Shown here one piece after another: positions 48,982 through 58,752 of a stretch of DNA of 64,000 nt (positions are counted from its first letter, which is position 1; every line of letters starts with the position of its first letter). The position numbers and the translations under genes were made by a program. The DNA is from an uncultured Eubacteriales bacterium (GTDB lineage Bacteria; Bacillota; Clostridia; Oscillospirales; Acutalibacteraceae): positions 62,001 through 126,000 of the forward strand of contig CATONX010000002.1 in assembly GCA_951801675.1 (NCBI GenBank). The letters are read 5' to 3'. The notes under the pieces are model-generated. The model was given only the letters and a program-made list of their open reading frames with translations, made no database searches and had not been told where the DNA came from.

Positions 48982-50196
48982 TTATTTTGTCTCCTCGTTC
49001 TTATCTTGAAATAGACTGTTGATGATGGCCATCCCCTCATCGCTCATGCGTTCCGTAAGATGCAGATAGTACCGCATCGTGACCTGCAGGTCTTTGTGCC
49101 CTAGACGTTGCTGCAGATACTTGGGCGGGACGTTTCTCTCGGCCAGCATGGTGGCGTGGGTGTGCCGGAAGGAATGGAAGTCAAACTCCGGAAAATCCAA
49201 TTCGTAGTGAATGATTCGAGATGTGTGCTGCATGTTGTTGGAATTAATAAATTCTCCGTTTTCCCGGACAGCCACCGGATGGATGACCTTCCCATCACTG
49301 GCCATATTGATCTGCCGCCGGTCATTCTCATACAAAATAGTGTAATGCTCTGCGTAGTAGTCTCTGGCCCGTTCCTGCTTCTGCTTTTCCCGTTTAAGCA
49401 GCTCCATGAACTCCTGATCCACGTCGATGGTCCGCGACGACTCATATTTTGGGTTGCTGAAATACCAGACCTTATCGGCTTGGCTGTATTGCATCTGCTT
49501 GGTTACCCTCACTTGATTTCTCTCAAACAGGACGTCCTCCCAGGTGACGGCGAAGGCCTCGCCCAGCCTCATCCCGCATTTATAACCGAACATCATGGGA
49601 ATGTGGGTGGAGGTTCCCTCCGGGAACCGCTCGAAAATCGCCGTGATTTTGTCGGGAGGAATGTAGACGTGGGGCGCCGTCCGGGGCTTGAGCTTCTCGT
49701 TCCGCGGGCTGGGCAGAGATACGTTGCCCATGGGCGAATACCGGATCATTTCTTGCAGAACGGCATATTTGAAGCTCTTGGACAGGATGCCTTTGACTAC
49801 CGACAGAGTGTTCCGGCTGAAATTCTGCTTTGCCATGCTGTTGATGAACTGCTGCAGCACCGGGGAGCTGAGTGCCTTGAGCTTGTATTTCCCCAGTGCC
49901 GGCTTGATATATAACCGGATCTTTTTCTCATAGTCTTCTATCGTCACTTCTTTGAGATTCATTTTTCCGTATGTATCCATCCAGTAATCCAAAAAGTCGC
50001 TGTAGCTGGTTTCCGATGGAACAAACCGCAGACCCGCCTCGTTGTACTCAGCCATCGCTTTCGCACCGGCTTCCGCAGCCTCCGCCTTTGTCCGGAAGCC
50101 GCATTTGCTGATGCGCTGCCGCTTCCCCTTGATTTGGGCCGATTCAAAAATGTACTGCCAAACTTTTCCTCGCTTTATCAGGCGCAATTCCGCCAT
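48982..50196 (-). CDS. Tyrosine-type integrase (element integrase)
   Basis: 404 residues; start ATG at 50194-50196 behind AAAGGAG. Arm-binding N-terminus (AELRLIKRGKVWQYIFESAQ), SAM-like core-binding domain about 65-160, catalytic domain from about 175: Arg in GYKCGMRLGEA, HxxR in FHSFRHTHATM, RLGHKD and the Tyr nucleophile in TMRYYLHL. It is the first gene inside attL, the classic place for the enzyme that made this insertion. About half the host GC bias is retained. Confidence 0.95.
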   Translation of the reverse strand: MAELRLIKRGKVWQYIFESAQIKGKRQRISKCGFRTKAEAAEAGAKAMAEYNEAGLRFVPSETSYSDFLDYWMDTYGKMNLKEVTIEDYEKKIRLYIKPALGKYKLKALSSPVLQQFINSMAKQNFSRNTLSVVKGILSKSFKYAVLQEMIRYSPMGNVSLPSPRNEKLKPRTAPHVYIPPDKITAIFERFPEGTSTHIPMMFGYKCGMRLGEAFAVTWEDVLFERNQVRVTKQMQYSQADKVWYFSNPKYESSRTIDVDQEFMELLKREKQKQERARDYYAEHYTILYENDRRQINMASDGKVIHPVAVRENGEFINSNNMQHTSRIIHYELDFPEFDFHSFRHTHATMLAERNVPPKYLQQRLGHKDLQVTMRYYLHLTERMSDEGMAIINSLFQDKNEETK

Positions 50197-50336
50197 ATAT
50201 CGCGCTCCTTTCATACGATTGGCCGGTGAAACGGATGCTGGGAGACCGCTGTGCCTCCGCTCATCGTTTCTGTGCCTGATAATAGTATGAAAGAAATGGG
50301 GCGGGGGTAGTTTTCGATAAGGCGGATAGTGCCATT

Positions 50337-50630
50337 TTATAGTTTAGATGCCCATTTTTTTGCCGCCTCAATTAGGGCTGAAAAAGGATAGAGTTCGGTG
50401 ATTTTAGCATCCGTTTGTTCGCAACCAAAGTCAGGATAATGATAGTTTTCTTTGTCGTTTAAATAACCAAGCACGGTTCTTTTGGAATAAATGTACGATC
50501 CCTTGTATAGCGTTCTATATATTCTTTTTTCTTCGCAGAGCCGGAGTACACTCTGGCTGTCCACCCCTAATATTTCCTGCACTTCTTCAATGGTCAGGGT
50601 ATCCTTGTATTTGCTGAAGTCTTTTTTCAT
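50337..50630 (-). CDS. Helix-turn-helix protein, excisionase-like
   Basis: 97 residues; GGAGGCAGG upstream. The N-terminal half reads LTIEEVQEILGVDSQSVLRL then YKGSYIYSKRTVLGYLND, the MerR/AlpA-like HTH_17 pattern of excisionases and small phage regulators; the C-terminal half is unassigned. Lies upstream of the integrase on the same strand. Confidence 0.7.
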   Translation of the reverse strand: MKKDFSKYKDTLTIEEVQEILGVDSQSVLRLCEEKRIYRTLYKGSYIYSKRTVLGYLNDKENYHYPDFGCEQTDAKITELYPFSALIEAAKKWASKL

Positions 50631-50645
50631 AATCCTGCCTCCTGT

Positions 50646-50849
50646 TTATGATTGTTCGGGTCCAAGTACATAGTGAATTAAATTGATTTTAGAAACCAGA
50701 TGTTTATTTCCTATCTTTTTTCCTTGTATCACGCCGGTGTTAATTAGCTTATAAACCTGGTGTCTGCTGATGCGTAGAATTACTTGAATATCCGCTGTGC
50801 TTAAAGGATCTGGGTACTCACGAAATACTGTTTGATAGCTTTTAGACAT
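50646..50849 (-). CDS. Excisionase-family DNA-binding protein
   Basis: 67 residues from the ATG at 50847-50849 (GAGGAGGTG upstream). The whole protein is one HTH_17-type unit: LSTADIQVILRISRHQVYKL, INTGVIQGKKIGNKHLVSK. Probably the directionality factor of one of the two integrases. AT-rich. Confidence 0.75.
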   Translation of the reverse strand: MSKSYQTVFREYPDPLSTADIQVILRISRHQVYKLINTGVIQGKKIGNKHLVSKINLIHYVLGPEQS

Positions 50850-51017
50850 CTTTATCACCTCCTCAATGATAGTATGATGTTTTTCTTTTAAACTGGTCAT
50901 ATATTGAAGCTCTATATGCAATTTTTAGTATTTATTGACTTAATTGGCTTCACGTTTCAACATAAACTATAATCATGAATAAATGGGTTTAAGCATTAGA
51001 TAATTGTCGAATTTTAA

Positions 51018-51080
51018 TGGACTGGTCTTGAAAACCGGCGCCCATTACAGGAGCCAAGGGTTCGAATTTATCTCCCTGCT
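51018..51080 (+). other. tRNA-Ser(UGA) remnant, likely old attachment site
   Basis: CTGGT-CTTGAAA-ACCGG (51022-51038) is an intact anticodon arm with anticodon TGA; the TTCGAAT T-loop follows at 51061-51067, but the T-stem no longer pairs and the 5' half of the tRNA is missing. Such 3' tRNA pieces beside an integrase gene mark integration sites. Not a functional tRNA. Confidence 0.55.
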
Positions 51081-51123
51081 AACTAGTATCGACCAATATC
51101 GTCCTGAAATAGAATCAACGACC

Positions 51124-51159
51124 AAAAGGACCAGCAGGCATTTGCCCGCTGGTCCTTTT
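51124..51159 (-). terminator. Terminator of the second integrase gene
   Basis: AAAAGGACCAGC (51124-51135) pairs with GCTGGTCCTTTT (51148-51159); on the minus strand the stem ends in TTTT. Confidence 0.7.
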
Positions 51160-51192
51160 GTGATCCTGTGTAACATATGAACCACTGCACTT

Positions 51193-52368
51193 TTAAGTGA
51201 ATAACCGGTCTATAGCATCCGCGGTTGTTTGGTGGCTATAAAAATCTAAGTGAATATAAAATTTTTCCGTTGTTCTATAGGTGCTATGTCCCAACCATAG
51301 CTGTATCTTTTGAAGGGGTACCTCATTCAAAAACAACAGGCTGGCACAAGTATGCCTCAGGTCATGAAATCGGATTTTCTTCATATGAAGCTTATCTAAA
51401 ACTAAGGGGAAGCGCCGGGTGACATATTCCGGAGATATGAGTATGCCATGCTCATCTACAAAAATATATTCTAAGTATTTCTTGCTATACTGCCTCCCAC
51501 AATATTTCCTATCCTTTTCGTTTTCACTTTTTCTCAGTAATAAGGCGTCTCTGATGATGGGCAGGAGGGGCAGGCTTCTATAAGCAGACTTGGTTTTCAG
51601 AATGTCGGAGCCCTTAGGACTATTGGAATGCTCCCCAGACGTTGTTAATATTTTGTGGTTTATGTTAATCGCGTTATTCTCAAAGTCAATGCTTTCCCAT
51701 CTCAGGCCTAATATCTCACTGCGCCGTAAGCCGTAATAGGCTGCGACCATAATAATGAGGTGCAGAGGATCTTCTTTTGTCTTCTGCAATAATTCCTTCA
51801 CTTCAGAGGCACTGTAGTAGGAATATGTGTATTCGCTATCCCTGGGTGCGTCGATTTGCTTCATAATATTCTGCTCAATAAAGCCCCGCTTAACGGCATA
51901 GTCAAGTGCTTGTTTCATGAGCCGGTGGTATTTTAATACTGTACAGCTCGTTAGCTTATCTTTATACATGGAAGCATAAAACCGCTCGACATCCATGACG
52001 GATAATTGGTAGAGCTTGATATCCTGAGAAAAGTAGCGTTGCATTCTCCCTTCAATATAGCATGAATACGCTTGGAATGTACTAATGGATAAGTTGTGCT
52101 CTTTTGTGCTCAACCAAAGCCGCATAAAATCGATAAAAGGAACTCCGCCGTCTCCGTTTTGCATCATAAGTTGATTCTGATATTCAACATTCATGTCATG
52201 TAAAACGTTCTGTAAGAACAGATTTGCTTTCGTCTTACTTTCGCTGATTTTATAGCCGGTAAAGATTGATTTCCGCTTCCGTTTCCCATCCACATAGAGA
52301 TTGATAACTGCATAATATCTGCCACGTATTGTTTGCAGACTTCCTGTTATTGAGTTTCGCTTATACAT
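51193..52368 (-). CDS. Second tyrosine-type integrase
   Basis: 391 residues; start ATG at 52366-52368 behind GGAGGG. Unlike the first integrase in sequence and AT-rich. Catalytic residues: Arg in YYGLRRSEILGLRW, HxxR in FHDLRHTCASL, WLGHST, and Tyr in TTEKFYIHL. The gene points towards the tRNA-Ser remnant about 110 bases away, which is probably its attachment site. It appears intact. It suggests that two integrative units merged, or that one inserted into the other. Confidence 0.93.
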   Translation of the reverse strand: MYKRNSITGSLQTIRGRYYAVINLYVDGKRKRKSIFTGYKISESKTKANLFLQNVLHDMNVEYQNQLMMQNGDGGVPFIDFMRLWLSTKEHNLSISTFQAYSCYIEGRMQRYFSQDIKLYQLSVMDVERFYASMYKDKLTSCTVLKYHRLMKQALDYAVKRGFIEQNIMKQIDAPRDSEYTYSYYSASEVKELLQKTKEDPLHLIIMVAAYYGLRRSEILGLRWESIDFENNAININHKILTTSGEHSNSPKGSDILKTKSAYRSLPLLPIIRDALLLRKSENEKDRKYCGRQYSKKYLEYIFVDEHGILISPEYVTRRFPLVLDKLHMKKIRFHDLRHTCASLLFLNEVPLQKIQLWLGHSTYRTTEKFYIHLDFYSHQTTADAIDRLFT

Positions 52369-52468
52369 AAAAATGCCCTCCTTGCTTTTTATCTGTAAGT
52401 ATACTAGATAAATGAACAAAGAGGATGAATAGAGTCAAGAAAATATTTATGAATTCGCGTCACTTTTG

Positions 52469-52497
52469 TTGAATTATCAGAAAATTTGGAGTATAAT
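52469..52497 (+). promoter_or_regulatory. Promoter of the XRE-hsd operon
   Basis: TTGAAT (52469-52474), 17 bases, TATAAT (52492-52497); about 23 bases from the expected start to the XRE codon. Confidence 0.8.
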
Positions 52498-52526
52498 GTA
52501 AACTAGTAAAAGGTTGAGGTGAAGAA

Positions 52527-52745
52527 ATGTCAATTAGTTATAAAAAACTTTGGAAGCTATTGATCGACAAAGACATGAAGAAGAAAGATCTCACTATAAA
52601 AGCTGGAATAAGCTCCACTTCAATGTCTAAGCTCGGCCGCAATGAGAATGTAACGACGGATGTATTGGTAAAGGTCTGTAATGCACTGGAATGCGATATC
52701 TCGGATATTATGGAACTGGTTCCTGATAACGCGCAAGAAAAATAA
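52527..52745 (+). CDS. XRE-family regulator heading the restriction operon
   Basis: 72 residues, ribosome site TTGAGGTGA. Single Cro/CI-type [23 protein letters not shown], then [20 protein letters not shown]. It lies 41 bases before hsdM under the same promoter, so it probably controls expression of the restriction-modification operon, as controller proteins do for other such systems (inference from position). Confidence 0.85.
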   Translation: MSISYKKLWKLLIDKDMKKKDLTIKAGISSTSMSKLGRNENVTTDVLVKVCNALECDISDIMELVPDNAQEK

Positions 52746-52786
52746 CAAAATGGATTTTAATATATTGTGAAAGCAGAGGGAAACAG

Positions 52787-54262
52787 ATGATAACCGGTGA
52801 ATTGAAAAACAAAGTGGATCGGCTTTGGGAAATGTTCTGGACTGGAGGCCTGACAAATCCACTGGATGTTATAGAGCAAATTACATACCTAATGTTTATT
52901 CGAGACCTCGATAGTACCGACAACGCTCGGCAAAAAGAAAGCAGCATGTTGGGGATTTCTTATGTTAGCATATTTGTGGAAAAGCAACATTTGAAGTGGT
53001 CTTCCTTAAGAGATAAGCCCGCTGATTTTATGTATCAGACAATGCAGGGAGAAGTCTTTCCGTTTATCAAAAGTCTGAATATAGATAAAAATAGTACCTA
53101 TGCAAAGTACATGGATGACGCTATTTTCAAGGTGCCGACCCCTCAGCTTCTTGAAAAGATTGTTACGGCCTTGGACGAACTGTATACCCTGATTGACAAT
53201 ATGCCGGACAAGCAAGATGCAAGAGGCGACTTGTATGAATATATGCTCTCAAAACTTTCTACCGCTGGCACCAACGGACAGTTCCGAACGCCCCGTCATA
53301 TTATTCGAATGATGGTGGAGTTGCTTGATTTACAACCGGATGATGTTATTTGCGATCCGGCCTGTGGGACCAGCGGCTTTTTGGTGGCGGCAGGTGAGTA
53401 TTTAAAACAGAAGTATTTTGATCAGATTTTTTATAATTCAGGGACAAAAAAACATTATGACAACGCCATGTTCACCGGCTATGATATGGATCGTACGATG
53501 TTGCGTATCGGCGCCATGAACATGATGACACATGGGATTGCCAATCCACATATTGTTTATAAAGATAGTTTGTCCGATCAAAACACCGACGTCGATAAAT
53601 ACACAAAGGTCTTGGCAAATCCTCCTTTCAAGGGTAGTTTGGATTACGATATAGTTTTAACCGACCTGACGAAGATAACGAAAACCAAAAAGACGGAACT
53701 GCTTTTTTTGGCCCTGTTTTTGCGATTGCTCAAAAACGGGGGGCGCTGTGCGTCTATTGTACCTGACGGTGTACTGTTCGGTTCCTCTAAAGCACATAAA
53801 GATATTCGCAAGGAGATCATAGAAAATCATCGTTTGGAAGCAGTGATTTCCATGCCTTCCGGCGTGTTCAAACCCTATGCAGGGGTGAGCACGGCTGTCC
53901 TTGTCTTTACCAAAACCGGTGCGGGCGGCACCGATAGGGTGTGGTTTTACGACATGAAGTCGGACGGCTACAGCCTGGACGACAAGCGCACCCCGCTGGA
54001 AAGCAGCGATATCCCCGATATCGTGGAGCGGTTTCATGCGCTTAAGCTGGAAGAGGGCCGCGCGCGTACCGAACAGAGCTTCCTTGTGCCGAAAGCCGAG
54101 ATCGTGGAAAACGGCTATGACTTGTCCATCAACAAGTATAAACAGAGCGCTTATGTAGAGGAAGAGTATCCCCATCCGCTGGAGATCATGAAAGAAATCA
54201 ACGACCTGGAAACGGAGATTACCGCTGGGCTGAAGGAACTGGAGGCGGCGCTGCGTGGGTAA
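52787..54262 (+). CDS. hsdM: Type I restriction-modification methyltransferase subunit
   Basis: 491 residues. N6-adenine methyltransferase with SAM motif [18 protein letters not shown] and catalytic motif [10 protein letters not shown] (the NPPF form). An N-terminal HsdM helical domain (residues 1-130) precedes it, with [20 protein letters not shown]. Forms M2S with HsdS to protect host DNA. The 3' third is GC-richer than the 5' part, a mosaic. It overlaps hsdS by 8 bases. Confidence 0.95.
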   Translation: MITGELKNKVDRLWEMFWTGGLTNPLDVIEQITYLMFIRDLDSTDNARQKESSMLGISYVSIFVEKQHLKWSSLRDKPADFMYQTMQGEVFPFIKSLNIDKNSTYAKYMDDAIFKVPTPQLLEKIVTALDELYTLIDNMPDKQDARGDLYEYMLSKLSTAGTNGQFRTPRHIIRMMVELLDLQPDDVICDPACGTSGFLVAAGEYLKQKYFDQIFYNSGTKKHYDNAMFTGYDMDRTMLRIGAMNMMTHGIANPHIVYKDSLSDQNTDVDKYTKVLANPPFKGSLDYDIVLTDLTKITKTKKTELLFLALFLRLLKNGGRCASIVPDGVLFGSSKAHKDIRKEIIENHRLEAVISMPSGVFKPYAGVSTAVLVFTKTGAGGTDRVWFYDMKSDGYSLDDKRTPLESSDIPDIVERFHALKLEEGRARTEQSFLVPKAEIVENGYDLSINKYKQSAYVEEEYPHPLEIMKEINDLETEITAGLKELEAALRG

Positions 54263-55385
54263 GTGGGAGAAGGTGCGATTGGAGGAAGTTTGCATAATTT
54301 TAGACCATATGCGAGTACCTGTAACTGCGTCTAATCGTAAACCAGGTAAGTACCCTTATTATGGTGCTAATGGAATTCAAGGATATATTGATGGATATAT
54401 ATTTGACGATGACTTAGTGCTCTTGGCGGAGGACGGTGGAAACTTTGGTTCAGTAGATAAGCCTATTGCTTACCAAGTATCTGGTAAATGCTGGGTTAAT
54501 AATCATGCACATGTCTTAAAACCCAAAGAAATCATAAATGTTAGGTATTTATGTTATTCACTAATGTTTTATGATGTCACCCAACTTATAAGTGGAACTA
54601 CAAGAGCAAAACTTAATCAAGCGGCAATGAGGAGGATGTTAATCCCCCTCCCACCCTTACCAGTACAGCAGCAAATAGCCGATGTACTCGATTGCGCCAG
54701 TGTCCTCATTGAAAAGCGCAAGGCACAAATTGAGAAGCTGGATTTGCTGATTAAGTCGCAGTTTATGGAGATGTTTGGTGAGCCGGTAACGAATCCAAAA
54801 GGGTGGGAGGTTTACAGGCTCTCCGAAATAACATCTTCACGGCTTGGGAAAATGCTGGATGCTAAACAACAAACAGGTGAGAATCAATTTCCGTATTTAG
54901 CTAACTTTAATGTTCAATGGTTTCAATTTGATTTCTCTGAATTAAGAAAAATGGATTTTGATAGGGCCGATCAGGAAGAGTTTGAACTAAAAAGAGGGGA
55001 CTTGCTGATTTGCGAAGGCGGAGAAATTGGTCGATGTGCGATTTGGAATGATAATATAGAATGTTGTTTTTTTCAAAAAGCACTACATAGGGTAAGATGC
55101 AATTCAAAAATTATTCTGCCTATATACTTGTCAAGATGGTTTTATTTTCGATCTAAGTATAATAAATTTTCAGATATAGTAGGACAAGCCACCATTGCGC
55201 ATTTACCTGGGATTAAGCTAAAAGAATTAAAAGTAATGGTTCCCCCCCTCTCCCTCCAAAACGAATTCGCCGAATTCGTCCAACAAGTCGAGTCTCAAAA
55301 ACTCCTGCTCCAGCAATCCCTTGCCAAACTGGAGCAAAATTACAAATCCCTCATGCAGAAATGTTTTCGAGGCGAAATCTTCTGA
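54255..55385 (+). CDS. hsdS: Type I restriction-modification specificity subunit
   Basis: 376 residues, start GTG at 54255 inside hsdM with GGAGG upstream. Two target-recognition domains (about 1-130 and 180-330), each followed by a conserved helical spacer: LPPLPVQQQIADVLDCASVL and PPLSLQNEFAEFVQQVESQ. The two domains differ, so the site is bipartite and asymmetric; the sequence recognised cannot be read. The recognition domains are clearly more AT-rich than hsdM's end and hsdR, as expected for frequently swapped DNA. Confidence 0.93.
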   Translation: MGKWEKVRLEEVCIILDHMRVPVTASNRKPGKYPYYGANGIQGYIDGYIFDDDLVLLAEDGGNFGSVDKPIAYQVSGKCWVNNHAHVLKPKEIINVRYLCYSLMFYDVTQLISGTTRAKLNQAAMRRMLIPLPPLPVQQQIADVLDCASVLIEKRKAQIEKLDLLIKSQFMEMFGEPVTNPKGWEVYRLSEITSSRLGKMLDAKQQTGENQFPYLANFNVQWFQFDFSELRKMDFDRADQEEFELKRGDLLICEGGEIGRCAIWNDNIECCFFQKALHRVRCNSKIILPIYLSRWFYFRSKYNKFSDIVGQATIAHLPGIKLKELKVMVPPLSLQNEFAEFVQQVESQKLLLQQSLAKLEQNYKSLMQKCFRGEIF

Positions 55386-55411
55386 TATCGAAAGGTGAGG
55401 TGACCAGTATC

Positions 55412-58400
55412 ATGCGTACCAACTTCGATTTCCTGACACAGGATCCGCAGTTTGCGTCTTTCGCCGAGGCGGCTGTTTCGGCGGAGAGGGCGTTGCCTGT
55501 CGCGCCTTTTTTGTGCGCCGCCGCCTGCCGGACAGCGCTGGAATTTGCCGTGAAGTGGATATACAGCGTCGATAACACGCTTATAAAACCGTATGATGAT
55601 AAACTGGTCACCTTGGTCAGCACGGAGGATTTCAAGGACTTGATCCCTCCGGGACTGGGGGTTAAGCTAGATTACCTGCGCCGTGTGGGGAACATGGCCA
55701 TACACAATCCCAAGGGGGTCAGCCGCGATCAGGCGGTGCTGGCCCTCCAAAATCTGCACAGCTTTCTGGATTTTACCGCCTACTGCTATGGCTCCAATTA
55801 CCAAGAGGTTCCGTTCGATAAAACGTTACTGGAAGCCAAAGCGGAACCGGTGTCCGTGCCCGCCACGCCGCCGTCCGAGGAAGAAGTGGATTTCCAGACT
55901 CTGCTGGACGAAAACTTCTCCAAACGGGAAAAGCTCACCAAAAAGCGTGTGGCGCAGCTCAAACAGGGCTATACCGTCAAGCCGATCGATATGACAGAGG
56001 CCCAGACGCGCAATGCCTACATCGACGTGATGTTACAGGACGCCGGCTGGAGGCGCGGCCTGCATTGGGCGGACGAATACCCCATCGATGAGATGCCGAA
56101 CAAGTCCGGGAAAGGTGCCGCCGATTATGTTCTGTTCGGGGACGACGGTATGCCGCTCGCCGTCATTGAGGCCAAACGTACCAGCGTCAACGTGGAAAAA
56201 GGACGGCAGCAGGCTGTGCTGTATGCCGACTACTTAGAGAAGAAGTTTGGGCAGCGGCCGATCCTTTTTATGACCAACGGCTATGAAACGCGGATTTGGG
56301 ACGATAAGCACTACCCGGAACGGCTGGTATCGGGTATCTATTCGAAGCGTGATTTGGAAAAAGAGTTCAACAAGATGAGAGAACGTATCCCCCTGTCGGC
56401 CGTGCGGATCAGCGACGATATTTCCAACCGGTATTATCAAAAAGAAGCCATTCAATCGGTCTGCGATGCGTTTGACAAGCGGAACCGCCGAAAAGCGCTT
56501 TTGGTAATGGCCACCGGCAGCGGCAAGACGCGGACGGTTATCTCTCTGGTCGACATCCTGATTCGTCACGGATGGGTCACAAACGTACTGTTTCTGGCGG
56601 ATCGCAACGCGCTGGTGACGCAGGCTAAGCGGGCGTTCCACAATCTGTTGCCGGATCTATCCCTCTGCAACCTTACCGAGGGAAAGGACGAGGCCAGCGC
56701 CCGCGCGGTTTTTTCCACCTATCAAACCATGATGAACTGCATCGATGCCACTCGTGATCAAAAGGGCGAGCGTTTGTTTACGCCTGGACATTTTGATTTA
56801 ATTATCGTTGATGAAGCTCACCGCAGCATCTATAAATTATACCAGGATATTTTCACCTATTTCGACGCGCTGCTGGTAGGGCTAACCGCCACGCCGAAAG
56901 ATGAAATTGATAAAAACACCTATTCCATATTTGATTTGGAAAGCGGCGTCCCCACCTATGGGTATGAACTGGCGCAAGCGGTTCAAGACGGCTATCTGGT
57001 GGACTTTGTTTCTATTGAAACAGAACTGAAATTTATGACGAAAGGGATCGCTTATGAGGAGCTGTCTCCGGAAGAGCAAGAGGAATACGAGAACACCTTT
57101 TCCGATGAGGACGGCAATATACCCGCCTCCATTGACGCCAGTGCGCTGAATGAGTGGATATTCAATGAAGATACCATCAAAAAGGCCCTGCATACCCTGA
57201 TGCAGCACGGCCAGCGTGTGGAGTACGGCGAGAAAATCGGAAAGACGATTGTGTTTGCCAGAAACCACAAGCACGCGGAGAAAATCCTGGAGGTTTGGAA
57301 TAAAGAGTCCCCCGACTATCCGAGTCATTACGCGCGCGTCATCGACAACTACACGAACTATGCGCAGAGCCTCATTGACGACTTCTCAGATAAGAACAAG
57401 TGGCCGCAAATCGCTATTTCGGTGGACATGCTGGACACTGGGATCGACGTGCCGGAAATTCTTAACTTGGTGTTCTTTAAAAAGGTGTTCAGCCGGGCGA
57501 AGTTTTGGCAGATGATCGGGCGCGGTACCCGTATTTGCGAAGGGTTAATTGACGGTGCGGATAAGGAGCAATTCTATATTTTCGACCTGTGCGGGAACTT
57601 TGAGTTTTTCCGCCTCCATGTCAAGGGACAAGAAGCCCGGGCTACCAGCACCCTGCAGGAGCGTATTTTTAATACAAAGGTCGATATGGTTTACAAGTTG
57701 CAGGAAATGGCATATCAAACCAAAGAGCTTCAAAGGTACCGGCAGGCACTGGTTCAGGATTTAACGAGTCAGATAAAAGCACTGCCGGGTGATAATTTTG
57801 CCGTTAAACAGCATCTTCGTGTGATAGATAGGTATCAGAGCGAGGCGGATTTTACGACCCTTACCTATGAAAACACGCTGCAGATAGCCGAACATATTGC
57901 CCCACTGATCCCTCCAACCGGAGAGGACATTGAGGCAAGCCGGTTGGATATGTTGATTTATCAAATAGAGCTGGCCATGCTGGCGGAGAAAAGCTGTAAA
58001 CGGGCTAGAAACGACGTCGTTCGTAAAGCAGCGGAGCTGTCGAAGATTGCGACGATTCCGGCTATTACAGAACAGCGGGAGCTCATAGAGCAGATCCTGC
58101 ATAACGATTATCTGGAACGAGCGGGTCTTTTGGATTATGAAACAGTCCGTATCAAACTGCGGGATTTGATCAAATTCATTCCTGAAGAGGAGCGGGTTCG
58201 CTACAATACCGACTTTACAGACGATATCCTCTCAATAGAATGGAAAGAATCCCAATTGGATAACGACGATTTGGCCAACTATAAAAAGAAAGTGGATTAT
58301 TACATCAAGCAGAATCAACATATCCCGGCAATCGCAAAGCTCAAAGGAAATGAGCCGCTGAACGAAGAGGATGTGCAGTCCTTGGAAGGTATTTTGTGGC

Positions 58401-58735
58401 ATGAGTTGGGCACAAAAGAACAATACGACGCCCAGTATGGGAAGACTCCCTTAGGGGAACTGGTGCGTTCCATCGTAGGGCTCAGCCAAAAAGCCGCTAA
58501 CGAAGCGTTTTCCCGCTTCTTAAACGATGCGGGCTTGGATAGCCGGCAGATGTATTTTGTCCGACAAGTTATCGGGTACATCGTGAAAAACGGAATGATG
58601 AAAGATATCTCCGTTTTACAGGAAAGCCCCTTTAGTGATAGGGGGAGCATCAGTGAGCTATTTGATGATGTTACAGTTTTCATGGATTTGCGTTCGGTAA
58701 TCGAAAGAATTAATTTGAATGCTGTTGTGGCATAG
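55412..58735 (+). CDS. hsdR: Type I restriction endonuclease subunit R
   Basis: 1107 residues; start ATG at 55412 behind GGTGAGGTG. An N-terminal DUF4145-type helical domain (about 1-140, with RRVGNMAIHN) is followed by the nuclease domain (PLAVIEAKR, the PD-(D/E)xK block near 255) and SF2 translocase motifs: Walker A MATGSGKTRT, LIIVDEAHRSIY, GLTATP, DMLDTGIDVPE and the arginine-finger block MIGRGTRIC. The C-terminus has the usual helical HsdM-binding region. It cuts unmethylated DNA after ATP-driven translocation. Confidence 0.95.
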   Translation: MRTNFDFLTQDPQFASFAEAAVSAERALPVAPFLCAAACRTALEFAVKWIYSVDNTLIKPYDDKLVTLVSTEDFKDLIPPGLGVKLDYLRRVGNMAIHNPKGVSRDQAVLALQNLHSFLDFTAYCYGSNYQEVPFDKTLLEAKAEPVSVPATPPSEEEVDFQTLLDENFSKREKLTKKRVAQLKQGYTVKPIDMTEAQTRNAYIDVMLQDAGWRRGLHWADEYPIDEMPNKSGKGAADYVLFGDDGMPLAVIEAKRTSVNVEKGRQQAVLYADYLEKKFGQRPILFMTNGYETRIWDDKHYPERLVSGIYSKRDLEKEFNKMRERIPLSAVRISDDISNRYYQKEAIQSVCDAFDKRNRRKALLVMATGSGKTRTVISLVDILIRHGWVTNVLFLADRNALVTQAKRAFHNLLPDLSLCNLTEGKDEASARAVFSTYQTMMNCIDATRDQKGERLFTPGHFDLIIVDEAHRSIYKLYQDIFTYFDALLVGLTATPKDEIDKNTYSIFDLESGVPTYGYELAQAVQDGYLVDFVSIETELKFMTKGIAYEELSPEEQEEYENTFSDEDGNIPASIDASALNEWIFNEDTIKKALHTLMQHGQRVEYGEKIGKTIVFARNHKHAEKILEVWNKESPDYPSHYARVIDNYTNYAQSLIDDFSDKNKWPQIAISVDMLDTGIDVPEILNLVFFKKVFSRAKFWQMIGRGTRICEGLIDGADKEQFYIFDLCGNFEFFRLHVKGQEARATSTLQERIFNTKVDMVYKLQEMAYQTKELQRYRQALVQDLTSQIKALPGDNFAVKQHLRVIDRYQSEADFTTLTYENTLQIAEHIAPLIPPTGEDIEASRLDMLIYQIELAMLAEKSCKRARNDVVRKAAELSKIATIPAITEQRELIEQILHNDYLERAGLLDYETVRIKLRDLIKFIPEEERVRYNTDFTDDILSIEWKESQLDNDDLANYKKKVDYYIKQNQHIPAIAKLKGNEPLNEEDVQSLEGILWHELGTKEQYDAQYGKTPLGELVRSIVGLSQKAANEAFSRFLNDAGLDSRQMYFVRQVIGYIVKNGMMKDISVLQESPFSDRGSISELFDDVTVFMDLRSVIERINLNAVVA

Positions 58736-58752
58736 TCTTGGAGGTAAAACAA

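Noticed and set aside
51018..51080. A functional tRNA-Ser gene
   Set aside because: Only the anticodon arm and T-loop remain; the 5' half, D-arm, T-stem pairing and acceptor stem are missing.
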